A stretch of DNA of 64,000 nucleotides from Methanohalophilus mahii DSM 5219 (lineage in GTDB: Archaea; Halobacteriota; Methanosarcinia; Methanosarcinales; Methanosarcinaceae), in assembly GCF_000025865.1 (NCBI RefSeq), contig NC_014002.1, positions 248,001 to 312,000 of the forward strand, given 5' to 3'. Under the pieces are notes generated by a model. That model made no database searches and was not told the DNA's origin. It worked only from the letters and a program-made list of their open reading frames with translations. Shown here in pieces: positions 1 through 8,880 of the stretch. Every line of letters begins with the position of its first letter. Position 1 is the stretch's first letter. A program made the position numbers and the translations under genes.

Positions 1-218
1 ATCTCGTTTGCTATCAGTACCTTTGAACCCACGCCATCGGTGGCCATTGCCAGGGCAAAATCCCCGAAATCCATCAGGCCCGCATAATGGCCGATACTTG
101 TCATCGGGGCACCCAGGCCTTCCCTGGTGTAGGTCATATCGCCTGTGAGATTGCCTATGGTGGATTCTTCCTGATGAATGTCAACTCCTGAATCGGCGTA
201 GGTAAGTTTTTTGTCCAT
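1..218 (-). CDS. purM: Phosphoribosylformylglycinamidine cyclo-ligase, N-terminal part
   Basis: This is the first 72 codons of a minus-strand gene that runs off the left edge of the window. The product closes the imidazole ring of 5-aminoimidazole ribonucleotide in purine synthesis. The visible N-terminus has the PurM opening (ADSGVDIHQEE) and the ATP-binding stretch MATDGVGSKV near residues 58-67. The start is the ATG at 218-216. It lies 14 bases downstream of the aspartate kinase stop, so the two are probably cotranscribed. The remainder of the gene is outside the window. Confidence 0.9.
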   Translation of the reverse strand, partial: MDKKLTYADSGVDIHQEESTIGNLTGDMTYTREGLGAPMTSIGHYAGLMDFGDFALAMATDGVGSKVLIANE

Positions 219-232
219 TGTATCCCTCTGTT

Positions 233-1627
233 TTAAGTTCCAAGTTCAAACTCATGGTTTAACAGGCGTACTGCCTCTTCAGCTTCATCGGAACTGACCA
301 CGAATGAAATATTGTGCTGGGAAGACCCCTGGCTGATCATGATAACATTTATTTTTTCCTTGCCCAGTGTGCTGAATACCCTACCTGCCACACCGGGTAT
401 TCCATCCATGCCGGCACCGACAACCGCTATCACACAGATGTCCCGATCGCAGGCCACTTCTCCTATTACGTCCCGGTTCATCTCGGATTTCAGAGAAGCT
501 ACAGCATCTTCCAGATGAGCCTCATCCACAACGAATGACATGTTTGCTTCCGAGGAACTCTGGCTTATCATTATAATGTTAACTCCTGCCTTGGCGAGTG
601 TGGAAAATACCCTGGCGGCTGTACCGATTGCACCGACCATACCTGCCCCGGAGATGTTTATTGCAGCGACCGACCGTATCAGGGTTACGGCTTTTACTAC
701 ATCCTTGCGAAGCCGCTGGTCTGAAACAATCAAGGTTCCTTCAAATTCAGGATCAAATGTATTTTTCACCCGCACGGGTATCCCATGCTTTATCGCAGGT
801 TCAATTGTACGGGGATGAAGTACCTTTGCGCCGAAATAGGACAGTTCCATTGCTTCTATATAGGATATCTGGGGTATCGGACGTGCATTGGGGACTATTC
901 TGGGGTCACTGGTCATTATGCCGTGTACTTCTTTCCACAACCAGATCTCGTCAGCATCGATGCCAGCCCCTATGATTGAAGCGGTGAAATCCGAGCCACT
1001 GCGTCCCAGGGTTGTAATTATTCCTTCTTCATTCTCTGCGATAAAACCGGTAACTATAGGAACCTGTGTAGCAACGACCTTTTTCAGTATATTACCAACA
1101 CTTTCATAGGTTTTTTCGAAGGGTCTGGCACAACCATATTCACTGTTGGTTACAATACCGGCCTCCCCACCGGTAAATGAACTGGAATCAATTCCCTGGC
1201 TTTGCACAGCTCCACTAACAACAGGAGCTGCAAGTCTTTCCCCATAGGAGGATATGTAATCGATGGAACGCGGGGAGAGTTCACCCAGATAGCAGATACC
1301 AATGAGTGCTTTTTCAAGCTCATCGATAAGAGCATCGATAGTGCGGATTGTTTCATCGGCAATCCCTGCATCATCGATAGCAATCTCTATTGCATCATAG
1401 TGTTTTTTTGCAAGGTCTGCCATAAATTCCTTTACCTGGGAAACCTTGCCTTTATGGGACGCATCAATACCTATTTCCATCAGCCCGTCGGTGACTCCAC
1501 CAAGAGCCGAGGTCACTGCCACAATTTCGTGACCCTGTTCCCTGTAGTCTTTCAGTAATTCTGCGACATGGCGGATTTTATCCCCTTTTTCAATGGATGT
1601 CCCGCCGAATTTCATTACATATCTCAT
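233..1627 (-). CDS. lysC: Aspartate kinase
   Basis: The product phosphorylates aspartate, the first step toward lysine, threonine, methionine and isoleucine. The kinase motif KFGGTS is at residues 6-11 and the kinase domain fills roughly residues 1-300. Two ACT regulatory domains follow from about 315 to 464, visible as two repeats that each contain VNIIMISQ- or INVIMISQ-type strands. These domains normally bind the end-product amino acid. The length of 464 residues is typical. It ends in TAA. A TATA-like sequence on the minus strand at 1685-1692 is suitably placed for its promoter. purM follows directly downstream. Confidence 0.95.
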   Translation of the reverse strand: MRYVMKFGGTSIEKGDKIRHVAELLKDYREQGHEIVAVTSALGGVTDGLMEIGIDASHKGKVSQVKEFMADLAKKHYDAIEIAIDDAGIADETIRTIDALIDELEKALIGICYLGELSPRSIDYISSYGERLAAPVVSGAVQSQGIDSSSFTGGEAGIVTNSEYGCARPFEKTYESVGNILKKVVATQVPIVTGFIAENEEGIITTLGRSGSDFTASIIGAGIDADEIWLWKEVHGIMTSDPRIVPNARPIPQISYIEAMELSYFGAKVLHPRTIEPAIKHGIPVRVKNTFDPEFEGTLIVSDQRLRKDVVKAVTLIRSVAAINISGAGMVGAIGTAARVFSTLAKAGVNIIMISQSSSEANMSFVVDEAHLEDAVASLKSEMNRDVIGEVACDRDICVIAVVGAGMDGIPGVAGRVFSTLGKEKINVIMISQGSSQHNISFVVSSDEAEEAVRLLNHEFELGT

Positions 1628-1697
1628 AATAGTATCACGTTATTGGATGATTTGTGAATTCTGGCTGTTATAAGGGAAGAGGCGCATATAAATATTG

Positions 1698-2870
1698 TCA
1701 CCCCTTCCTGCACCACATCCATGCTCCCAGAAGTATGAATATAGCAAAAAATGCGCCCGGTGCGGGAACTTTTTCCAGTGCACTGGCAGTTTCATTGATC
1801 TTATCAGCAGCATTCTCAGCAGCAGAGCTTATATTTTGTGCCTTTTCAATAATATCTTCGCCCTGCTCCTCATCCTCACCTTTTCCCAGCGTATCTCCCA
1901 CTTTTAATGTGGCAGATTCAGTGACTACTCCCTCTTCGGAAGTAACTGCCTTTATTTCTATGTTGTATTCACCTCTGGATAATTTTTCTATGTCGGCAGA
2001 ATAGGTACCTTCATCAAGGTTCTGTCTTGTGTCAATGAGGTCTCCTTCCAGATACACTTCTACGGTGTCTGCATCCCCATTTAGCGTGTAGTATATTGTA
2101 ATTTGTTCGTTCCCTGGATTCTCTGCTGGAACATCAATCTCGATTTGTATTCCTTCCCCTATGTCTGCATCGGTCCTCTGGACCACGTTTTCCAGAAATA
2201 CAACGTCACTATCCTCGCCTTCAAATATGCTTCCTACCTTTCCCATAAAAATTGTCATAATCCGGTCGCCACTTGTACGGGTATAAGCAAAAACATCTTC
2301 CTCCCCCATATTTTCCTCTTCTTTTACGACATTCCCGTTTTTCCTGAGTGTAATAGTAACCGTATTTTCGTCAAGGTTGGAAGCTTCAATGGTGTAATCT
2401 TTTTTGAGTTCCACTTCCGAACCGATACCCACGGAGACAGTTTTGTCCAGGATCAAGTAATTATTCAGATCAATTGCCGGGTCACGATATTGTTTGATCA
2501 GGATTTTAGAAGATGTTTGCCCATTTTCTTTTTTGGTGCCCTGCAGGCTGAAATTGAATATCAGGTAGTCAGTTTCTTCATCGTCTTCGTCCTCTATGGT
2601 TCTCACGTACCTGAACGGATTATTCTCTTTGACAAAACCCTCCTTGACCTTTTCTTCGTCCAGATAGAGCTTGAGCCAGAGTTCCCCATTGTCACTGTTC
2701 ACATCGACAATGTCAGCTGTGTATCCCTGTTCCAATTCGATTTCATCTCCGATTGAAACTATGGTTTCAGCGTATTGGATTTGTTCCTCCGTTTCTTCTG
2801 CAGCACTGGTAAAACCACAGAAGATTGTGAATACACAAATGACGGCAATTGCAAAACGTATATATTTCAT
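1698..2870 (-). CDS. Secreted, C-terminally anchored surface protein (S-layer-domain-like)
   Basis: This 390-residue protein starts with a clear signal peptide (hydrophobic residues 5-22, ending near FTSAAEE). Two similar beta-rich segments follow (about 35-135 and 145-235), each opening with a phrase like VSIGDEIEL or VSVGIGSEVEL, which resembles the duplicated S-layer-associated domain of Methanosarcinales. A third region (about 245-330) looks like an immunoglobulin-type fold. After an acidic linker, the C-terminus is a membrane segment (FFAIFILLGAWMW) followed by CRKG, preceded by VPAPGA. Such a tail fits a membrane anchor or sorting signal. The function is structural by inference; the exact family was not confirmed. 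Confidence 0.6.
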   Translation of the reverse strand: MKYIRFAIAVICVFTIFCGFTSAAEETEEQIQYAETIVSIGDEIELEQGYTADIVDVNSDNGELWLKLYLDEEKVKEGFVKENNPFRYVRTIEDEDDEETDYLIFNFSLQGTKKENGQTSSKILIKQYRDPAIDLNNYLILDKTVSVGIGSEVELKKDYTIEASNLDENTVTITLRKNGNVVKEEENMGEEDVFAYTRTSGDRIMTIFMGKVGSIFEGEDSDVVFLENVVQRTDADIGEGIQIEIDVPAENPGNEQITIYYTLNGDADTVEVYLEGDLIDTRQNLDEGTYSADIEKLSRGEYNIEIKAVTSEEGVVTESATLKVGDTLGKGEDEEQGEDIIEKAQNISSAAENAADKINETASALEKVPAPGAFFAIFILLGAWMWCRKG

Positions 2871-2955
2871 TAGTCCTCACCCTCGTATGATTATATTTTT
2901 AATTGTCCTATGAATAATTGGCAGTTTTGTATTTAAAAAGATGGCAGGTGTTTGT

Positions 2956-4140
2956 ATGAAACATATTGTATTAATTGGTGACGGAATGGCAGATTATCCT
3001 ATTAAGGAACTTGGAGACAAAACTGTATTAGAAGCTGCGGATACTCCTCACATGGACCGTATGGCACTGGAGGGAATAAATGGACTGGCTACCAATGTTC
3101 CGGATGGGATGCCCGCAGGTAGTGATGTGGCTAATATGTCCGTTCTTGGTTATGATCCTGCCAAACATTATTCGGGACGTGCTCCTTTAGAAGCAGCAAG
3201 TATGGGTATTGAGCTGGATAAAAATGATGTTGCTTTCCGTTGTAACCTGATAACAATTGAAAATGGCGATATACTGGATCACAGTGCAGGTCATATTTCC
3301 ACTGAAGAAGCAAGTCAATTAATGCAGGCAATTGAGGATGAACTGGGTGGGGATGTCCATTTTTATCCTGGGATAAGTTATCGCCACCTTATGGTTGCCC
3401 AATTTGGTGCGGATGCTGTCTGTACACCTCCTCATGATGTGGTTGAGGAACCGGCTTTAGATCACATGCCTCGGGGTGATTCTGCAGAAAAACTCCAGGA
3501 ATTGATCAGGGCTTCTTGGAATATCCTTTCCGAGCATCCTGTGAATAAAAAACGCATTGAAGAAGGAAAGAGACCTGCCAATTCCATATGGTTATGGGGT
3601 CAGGGTTATGCTCCTTCGATGCCTTCTTTTGAAGAAATGTACGGATTAAAAGCAGCTGTAATATCTGCAGTCGACCTTATCAAGGGCCTAGGTATCTGTG
3701 AAGGAATGGATGTAATTGAAGTTCCCGGTGCTACCGGATATCTTGATACAAATTATGTGGGTAAGGCAGAATACGCTCTTGAATCCCTGAAAGATCATGA
3801 CATTGTTTTTGTCCATGTAGAAGCTCCGGATGAAGCGGGACATATGGGTAGTCTGGAGGCCAAGATACAGGCAGTTGAGGACTTTGATTCCAAAGTAGTG
3901 GGTACCATCCTTGAAGGAATAGAAAAACTGTCTGAAGAATGTACTGTACTTGTCCTTCCCGATCATCCGACACCGATTGCAGTAAGGACCCATACTCCTG
4001 ATCCTGTACCATTTGTGATTTATCCATCTTTCAATCGGGATGCCGATATTGTCAAAACTTACTCAGAAGATGCAGCTACAGATGGTATTCTTTCAACTGT
4101 CAGGGGTTGCGACCTGATACGTACCATGCTTTCCCTTTGA
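2956..4140 (+). CDS. apgM: 2,3-bisphosphoglycerate-independent phosphoglycerate mutase, archaeal type
   Basis: The product interconverts 3- and 2-phosphoglycerate in gluconeogenesis and glycolysis. It belongs to the alkaline-phosphatase superfamily: IGDGMADYP near the N-terminus supplies a metal ligand, GSDVANMS near residue 56 holds the active-site serine, and DEAGHMG and LPDHPTP supply further metal ligands. An ATG at 2941 is in frame, but AGGTG seven bases before the ATG at 2956 and family N-termini ([10 protein letters not shown]) favour the latter, giving 394 residues. It is transcribed divergently from the surface-protein gene, with an AT-rich promoter region between them. Confidence 0.95.
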   Translation: MKHIVLIGDGMADYPIKELGDKTVLEAADTPHMDRMALEGINGLATNVPDGMPAGSDVANMSVLGYDPAKHYSGRAPLEAASMGIELDKNDVAFRCNLITIENGDILDHSAGHISTEEASQLMQAIEDELGGDVHFYPGISYRHLMVAQFGADAVCTPPHDVVEEPALDHMPRGDSAEKLQELIRASWNILSEHPVNKKRIEEGKRPANSIWLWGQGYAPSMPSFEEMYGLKAAVISAVDLIKGLGICEGMDVIEVPGATGYLDTNYVGKAEYALESLKDHDIVFVHVEAPDEAGHMGSLEAKIQAVEDFDSKVVGTILEGIEKLSEECTVLVLPDHPTPIAVRTHTPDPVPFVIYPSFNRDADIVKTYSEDAATDGILSTVRGCDLIRTMLSL

Positions 4141-4182
4141 ATTCCCGTAATCTTTTTATAGAAGTAAAAAGAGACAATATTC

Positions 4183-4207
4183 TGTTATTTCCACAAAAGG
4201 AATAACA
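4183..4207 (+). promoter_or_regulatory. Inverted repeat in the Hsp20 leader
   Basis: TGTTATTTCC (4183-4192) and GGAATAACA (4199-4207) form an imperfect inverted repeat with one unpaired base. A TATA-like element, CTTTTTATA, lies near 4152-4160, so the repeat falls about where transcription should start and just before the ribosome-binding site GGAG. It could be a heat-shock repressor operator or a 5'-UTR hairpin. The role is inferred from position only. Confidence 0.4.
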
Positions 4208-4220
4208 GGAGTGGTATAAA

Positions 4221-4685
4221 ATGAAAAGAGGATTAATGCGCAGGGGAAATTCACCTTCAGTAAGCAGATGGGATCCATTCGATGAGATAAAACAGACACA
4301 GGATTATCTTAACGACCTGTTCAGGGAATTCTTACCTTCAGTACAATGGAAGGGTGGTGAGACGATGTCTCCCCTTGTAGATGTCCAGGAGAAGGATGAG
4401 TCAGTAGTGGTAACCACAGACCTTCCGGGTGTCAATAAGGAGGATGTGGACATCCGTGTATCCGAGGGTATGATTGAGATCAGTGCAGCATGTAAAAAGG
4501 AAGAAGAGAAAGAGGAAGAAGGTTACTTCCAGAAAGAGCGCAGGTATTCAAGTTTCTCCAGAGCGGTCTCTTTACCGGCTTCTGTGACTGAGGAAGGTGC
4601 CACAGCCAAACTTGAGGAAGGGGTGCTGACAGTCACATTACCAAAAACCAAAGAAGCTGAAAAGCCAAAGGTCCCAATCGAATAA
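4221..4685 (+). CDS. Small heat shock protein, Hsp20/alpha-crystallin family
   Basis: This 154-residue ATP-independent chaperone holds unfolding proteins in solution. The alpha-crystallin domain spans about residues 48-145, opening with SPLVDVQEKDE and containing DLPGVNKEDV and the closing LEEGVLTVTLPK. The C-terminal KPKVPIE resembles the I-X-I/V oligomerisation tail. The ribosome-binding site is AGGAGTG, seven bases upstream of the ATG. The gene stands alone, with its own promoter and a strong terminator. Confidence 0.95.
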   Translation: MKRGLMRRGNSPSVSRWDPFDEIKQTQDYLNDLFREFLPSVQWKGGETMSPLVDVQEKDESVVVTTDLPGVNKEDVDIRVSEGMIEISAACKKEEEKEEEGYFQKERRYSSFSRAVSLPASVTEEGATAKLEEGVLTVTLPKTKEAEKPKVPIE

Positions 4686-4704
4686 ATTAGTTAAATGTGA
4701 TATT

Positions 4705-4740
4705 ACCTCTCTGCAGGTTGCAGGGAGGTTTCATTTTTTT
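4705..4740 (+). terminator. Stem-loop and T-tract after hsp20
   Basis: An 11-base-pair stem (arms 4705-4715 and 4719-4729, one G-T pair, loop GGT) is followed by TTTCATTTTTTT. It sits 20 bases after the hsp20 stop and probably ends that transcript. Confidence 0.7.
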
Positions 4741-4867
4741 GCGGCATCAGTTAAGTTTTGTCCTCATACTTTGCTCGGTGGGGGTAACTCTCATCATCGC
4801 CGCAGGTTACTATATAGGGCTAGTATTATTTATGAGCTGCTGTATTTTCCTGTGGAGTTGAAAAAAG

Positions 4868-5629
4868 GTGAGGATGGAAGCCTTTACTGTTGATGATATA
4901 CCTCTGATAAAACCTGGTGACGACATTGCGGCCATTATATGTCAGCGTGTCGGGCTGGAAGATGGCGATGTGCTGGTTATTGCTTCTACCATAATTGCAA
5001 AAGCCGAGAATGAACTGTTTTCCCTTGACAATATCACGCCCTCTGCCCGGGCAATTGGGATTGGTAAAAAGGATGGTAAAGACCCGCGGCTTGTACAGGC
5101 TGTACTGGACAGATGCAGTGAGTGTTTTGTCGAATCTCCTGTAATGCTTGTACAATCCGACAGGGCACATGTATGCATCAATTCAGGAGTGGATGATTCC
5201 AATGTCGAGAATGATTTACTTGCCGATCTTCCCCGGGACGCGGATGCCAGTGCCAGAATCATAGGTGAGAGAGTTGAAGAGATTACAGGTTGCAGGGTTG
5301 CTGTTGTGGTAACTGATACCAATGGCAGGGCTTTCAGACTGGGCCAGACAGGGGTTGCAATAGGGCTGTACCATGCCACACCCATTTATTACTGGAGAGG
5401 TAAAAAGGATCTTTTCGGCTATGAAATGCAGATCAGTGAAGAGGCGGTTGCCGATGAAGTGGCAGCTGCTGCAAACCTGCTGATGGGGGAGGGTAGTGGA
5501 GGTAATCCGGTAGTTGTTGTACGGGGCACATCCCTGTTTACCGGGGGAAAGACATCTGCCTGCCAGCTGTACAGGCCGGACAATATGGATATCATCAAGA
5601 AGGCCTTACGCATTTTCAAGGAGTCTTGA
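4868..5629 (+). CDS. cofE: Coenzyme F420:L-glutamate ligase
   Basis: The product adds gamma-linked glutamates to F420-0, the GTP-dependent last step in making the hydride carrier used throughout methanogenesis. The sequence matches CofE over its whole length of about 250 residues, including IPLIKPGDDI, the TDTNGRAFRLGQ core and VVVVRGTS near the C-terminus. The start is either GTG at 4868 or ATG at 4874; both have a GGAG- or GGTG-like sequence nearby. Its 3' end overlaps the convergent deaminase gene by 24 bases. Confidence 0.95.
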   Translation: MRMEAFTVDDIPLIKPGDDIAAIICQRVGLEDGDVLVIASTIIAKAENELFSLDNITPSARAIGIGKKDGKDPRLVQAVLDRCSECFVESPVMLVQSDRAHVCINSGVDDSNVENDLLADLPRDADASARIIGERVEEITGCRVAVVVTDTNGRAFRLGQTGVAIGLYHATPIYYWRGKKDLFGYEMQISEEAVADEVAAAANLLMGEGSGGNPVVVVRGTSLFTGGKTSACQLYRPDNMDIIKKALRIFKES

Positions 5630-6076
5630 TACAGGCAGGTTTATTATCTCCACTCCTGCATCATTAAAGAAATCCAGAGCATCAGTATCCGGATATGATG
5701 TCAGGTAAACTACACGTTTAATCCGGGAATTGATTATCATTTTGGTACACAGGATGCAGGGTTGGTGTGTACAGTAGAGAGTTGCCCCTTCGATCCCCGC
5801 TCCATGCAGTGCTGCCTGGATAATGGCATTCTGTTCGGCATGTACTGCCCGGCATTTCTCATGACGTGTTCCTGATTCGATATTGTTTTTTTGCCGGATA
5901 CATCCGATATCCAGACAGTGTTCCATATTACTTGGGGCTCCGTTGTAACCTGTGGAAAGGATTTGTTTATCCCGCACGATAACCGCTCCCACCCGATTGC
6001 GAAGACATGTGGACCTTTTGGCTATTACAGTAGCGATCTCAAGAAAATATTCGTCAACAGATGGTCTGTATGGCAT
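5606..6076 (-). CDS. Deoxycytidylate (dCMP) deaminase family protein
   Basis: This 156-residue zinc enzyme has the cytidine/deoxycytidylate deaminase signature: HAEQNAI supplies the zinc histidine and catalytic glutamate, and PCILC supplies the two zinc cysteines. It probably converts dCMP to dUMP for thymidylate synthesis. The N-terminal RPSVDEYFLEIA and TGYNGAPS are typical of ComEB-type dCMP deaminases. The gene converges with cofE and is divergent from secF. Confidence 0.85.
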   Translation of the reverse strand: MPYRPSVDEYFLEIATVIAKRSTCLRNRVGAVIVRDKQILSTGYNGAPSNMEHCLDIGCIRQKNNIESGTRHEKCRAVHAEQNAIIQAALHGAGIEGATLYCTHQPCILCTKMIINSRIKRVVYLTSYPDTDALDFFNDAGVEIINLPVSRLLENA

Positions 6077-6186
6077 GCCTGCAAAGTTGGTGTGGGGATG
6101 TATATATTAATTGCTAATGATACTTCCTGAGAAAATATTCTATGTAAAGTATGATAAACAGTAGAATCTTTTTATCATGGTTGTTG

Positions 6187-6229
6187 CTTTATAAATACAC
6201 TTTTGAAAGAAAACAGTTTATATAATATT
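6187..6229 (+). promoter_or_regulatory. Likely promoter of the secF-secD-rfcS-elp3 operon
   Basis: Two TATA-like elements, CTTTATAAATAC (near 6189-6200) and GTTTATATAATA (near 6217-6228), precede secF by about 70-110 bases. Either could give a 5' leader of 45-85 bases. No clear leader structure was recognised. Confidence 0.45.
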
Positions 6230-6298
6230 ATAGTATGCATTGATGCAAGATTACATCCACAGCGGCATTTAATTCCACATTACTGGAGCATAAAAATC

Positions 6299-7195
6299 AT
6301 GTCATTAATTATTGGTAAATTTGACAATTTCATAAAAAGCCATACTGACAGGCAAATTATGGCAATACCAATTGCAATATTTGTGATTGCTTTATTCATT
6401 ATGGGTTTTACCTATTTCACTTCGGGGGCACCCGTAAACCTGGGTATGGAGTTTAAGGGTGGAACAATGATTTCCTTCCAGACGGATGAAAGTACCGGGG
6501 AACTGGAGTCAAACTATATGGATTATCCTCTTGTAGATATCCGCAAAACCGGTGATAGAGCAGTTCTCCAATTTGGACCCATGGAGAATAACATACAAAC
6601 AGAAGTTGAAAAACATGTCACTTCGACTTATTCCTCTGTAGAAATCCAGCAGGTCGGAGCTATCTACGGGAAAGACCTGCAGTTGCAGGCTCTCCAGGCT
6701 TTACTCCTTTCACTCCTTGGTATGTCAGCAGTGATTTTTTTGATCTTCCGCAATTTTATACCTTCTCTAGCAGTGATCATTTCTTCAATATCTGATATCT
6801 GTATAGCAGCTGCACTAATGACCCTTGCAGGAGTTGAACTTTCTCTGGGGACGGTGGCAGCACTTTTGATGATAATTGGTTATTCTGTGGATAGTGATGT
6901 TTTGCTCACGACACGTATGTTTAAACGTCGAGGTTCTCCAAATGAAAAAATATCTCTTGCCATGCATACCGGACTTACGATGACTTCCACAACTCTTGCT
7001 GCAGTTGTTGCAATGTATTTGGTTTCGACTTATTCCTATGTATTGATTCCTTCACTATCGCAAATGACTCTCCTTTCTGACATTTCGATTGTGTTGATAT
7101 TCGGTCTGCTTGCCGATGTTATAAACACCTGGCTTCTAAACACAGGTATCATTAGATGGTATTCAAAGAGGAATCCAAAGGAGATGAAGTCATGA
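6299..7195 (+). CDS. secF: Protein translocase subunit SecF
   Basis: SecF is a membrane protein that works with SecD to drive late steps of protein export through SecYEG. The 298-residue protein has one N-terminal membrane helix (about 22-43), a large extracytoplasmic loop with LGMEFKGGTMIS, and five C-terminal helices with the RND-type segment IGYSVDSDVLLTTRMFK. The frame is open upstream to 6203, but the ATG at 6299 (MSLIIGKFDNF) fits the family and leaves a normal promoter region. The stop overlaps the secD start (ATGA). Confidence 0.93.
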   Translation: MSLIIGKFDNFIKSHTDRQIMAIPIAIFVIALFIMGFTYFTSGAPVNLGMEFKGGTMISFQTDESTGELESNYMDYPLVDIRKTGDRAVLQFGPMENNIQTEVEKHVTSTYSSVEIQQVGAIYGKDLQLQALQALLLSLLGMSAVIFLIFRNFIPSLAVIISSISDICIAAALMTLAGVELSLGTVAALLMIIGYSVDSDVLLTTRMFKRRGSPNEKISLAMHTGLTMTSTTLAAVVAMYLVSTYSYVLIPSLSQMTLLSDISIVLIFGLLADVINTWLLNTGIIRWYSKRNPKEMKS

Positions 7196-8880
7196 GTGAA
7201 GAAAAGCCAAAAGGCCTTTTAAGTGATTGGAGGGTACGCATCTTTATCATTGCCATGTTGCTTTCTCTGATCGCAATCCAACCATGGTACTCATCAGACG
7301 ATGGTTTCGACTCCAATCTTAATTATGGTCTTGATCTGGAAGGGGGCTCCTGGCTTCAGTTAAGCCTTCAGGGAGCTGTGATTCAGGCAGATGTGGATGA
7401 AGGTCTGACAGCGAGTGCAATTATCGAAAATCTTATAGATTCTACTGTAAAAGTCAAAAATGTAGTGCCAACTTCGGACCAATCAAGATTATCCATTGTA
7501 TTGGAAACAGAAGGGGAGATCACTCAATCATACCTGAACCTACTGGGATTTAGTGATTCATCTATAACCCAGAGGGGTGACACCTATGAAATTACAATTT
7601 ATACAACCAAGCAACAATTAATATCCACATACCTTTCTGAGGAATTTGGTTCCGAAGTGGTACCTTATGCGACTCCTGATGGAATTGAGTATGAAATAAG
7701 AACCAAAGCAGACCAGCAAACAGTTGAAAGTTTGCTTGCAGATGTCAATGGTTCACTACTTACTGATGAAGACGGTAATAAAATCTACAGGCAGGGTGTA
7801 CGTACAGAGACAAGGGATCTTACGGTGGATATTCTCAGTGAAAAATTCAATGCCCTGGGTCTGAGAGACATACCTGTGCGTACTGTGGGTGATGACTACA
7901 TACTGATTGATTTTGCAGGCGTGGATCTGACCACTGCTAAAGAAATTGCACAGCAACCAGGCAAATTTGAAATACGAATGCAGGTTGAGGGCAATAATAC
8001 AAGGCATGTACTTTATGGAGATTCCATATCCAGTGTAGGTATCCCGTCTCAACAAGACGGTCAGTGGTACACTCCATTCACACTTAGCAGGGAAGGTGCA
8101 GTGGCCTTGCAGCAGGTAGCTATAGAAACAGGCGCTGTGAATGATCCCAACTCTCATTGGCTTTATATGTATCTGGACGATGAAGAAGTGTATGGTGCAC
8201 CTCTTAGCCCATCAGCTGCATCCTCTTTACGTACTAATCCAATTGCTTCCTGGCAGGCATCCACTGGTGCTGATGAAGATAGCAAGGCTCAAGCCGAGCA
8301 GCTCCAGATACACCTGCGTGCGGGAGCCCTTCCGGTCAATGTGGAGCTAATGGGTTCCGGACAGGTGGATGCTTCGCTGGGAGATCAGTTTAAGATGCAG
8401 GCGATCATTGCCGGCCTTCTTTCAATGCTTGCGGTTGCCGGTGTGGTCTTCAGGCGTTATGGTAAAAAACAGATTCTTGTACCGATGGTAGCAACTTCTG
8501 TCAGTGAAGTGATTATGATACTGGGTTTTGCCGCAGCTGTGGGATGGCAGCTTGACCTTCCAAGCATTGCCGGTATAATAGCTGTGATAGGTACAGGTAT
8601 TGATCACCTTGTGATAATTACCGATGAGGTGCTCTATGAGGGCAAATTACCTCCCACCAAGGTCTATCTTTCAAGAATATCCCGGGCTTTCAGCATAATC
8701 TTTGCAGCAGCTGCAACCACGATTATTGCAATGTCACCTCTGGTTGTCATGGGATTTGGGGCCCTGAAAGGTTTCGCTATAACTACCATTGTCGGTGTAT
8801 TGATCGGTGTACTTATTGCCCGGCCGGTATACGGTAAGGTGATAAAAGAAGCACTTCAGGAAAACGGAGTGGAGCAATGA
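7192..8880 (+). CDS. secD: Protein translocase subunit SecD
   Basis: This is the partner of SecF in the archaeal export-assisting complex. The 562-residue protein begins with a membrane helix (about 13-30), then the conserved LNYGLDLEGGSWLQL, a large extracytoplasmic P1-type region, and five C-terminal helices with the typical GTGIDHLVIITDE. The start at ATG 7192 overlaps the secF stop, so the two are translationally coupled. Its own stop overlaps the next gene's ATG by four bases. Confidence 0.95.
   Translation: MSEEKPKGLLSDWRVRIFIIAMLLSLIAIQPWYSSDDGFDSNLNYGLDLEGGSWLQLSLQGAVIQADVDEGLTASAIIENLIDSTVKVKNVVPTSDQSRLSIVLETEGEITQSYLNLLGFSDSSITQRGDTYEITIYTTKQQLISTYLSEEFGSEVVPYATPDGIEYEIRTKADQQTVESLLADVNGSLLTDEDGNKIYRQGVRTETRDLTVDILSEKFNALGLRDIPVRTVGDDYILIDFAGVDLTTAKEIAQQPGKFEIRMQVEGNNTRHVLYGDSISSVGIPSQQDGQWYTPFTLSREGAVALQQVAIETGAVNDPNSHWLYMYLDDEEVYGAPLSPSAASSLRTNPIASWQASTGADEDSKAQAEQLQIHLRAGALPVNVELMGSGQVDASLGDQFKMQAIIAGLLSMLAVAGVVFRRYGKKQILVPMVATSVSEVIMILGFAAAVGWQLDLPSIAGIIAVIGTGIDHLVIITDEVLYEGKLPPTKVYLSRISRAFSIIFAAAATTIIAMSPLVVMGFGALKGFAITTIVGVLIGVLIARPVYGKVIKEALQENGVEQ

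Noticed and set aside
6203-6298. N-terminal extension of SecF
   Set aside because: The 32 extra codons lie over the promoter elements and do not resemble SecF; the ATG at 6299 fits the family.
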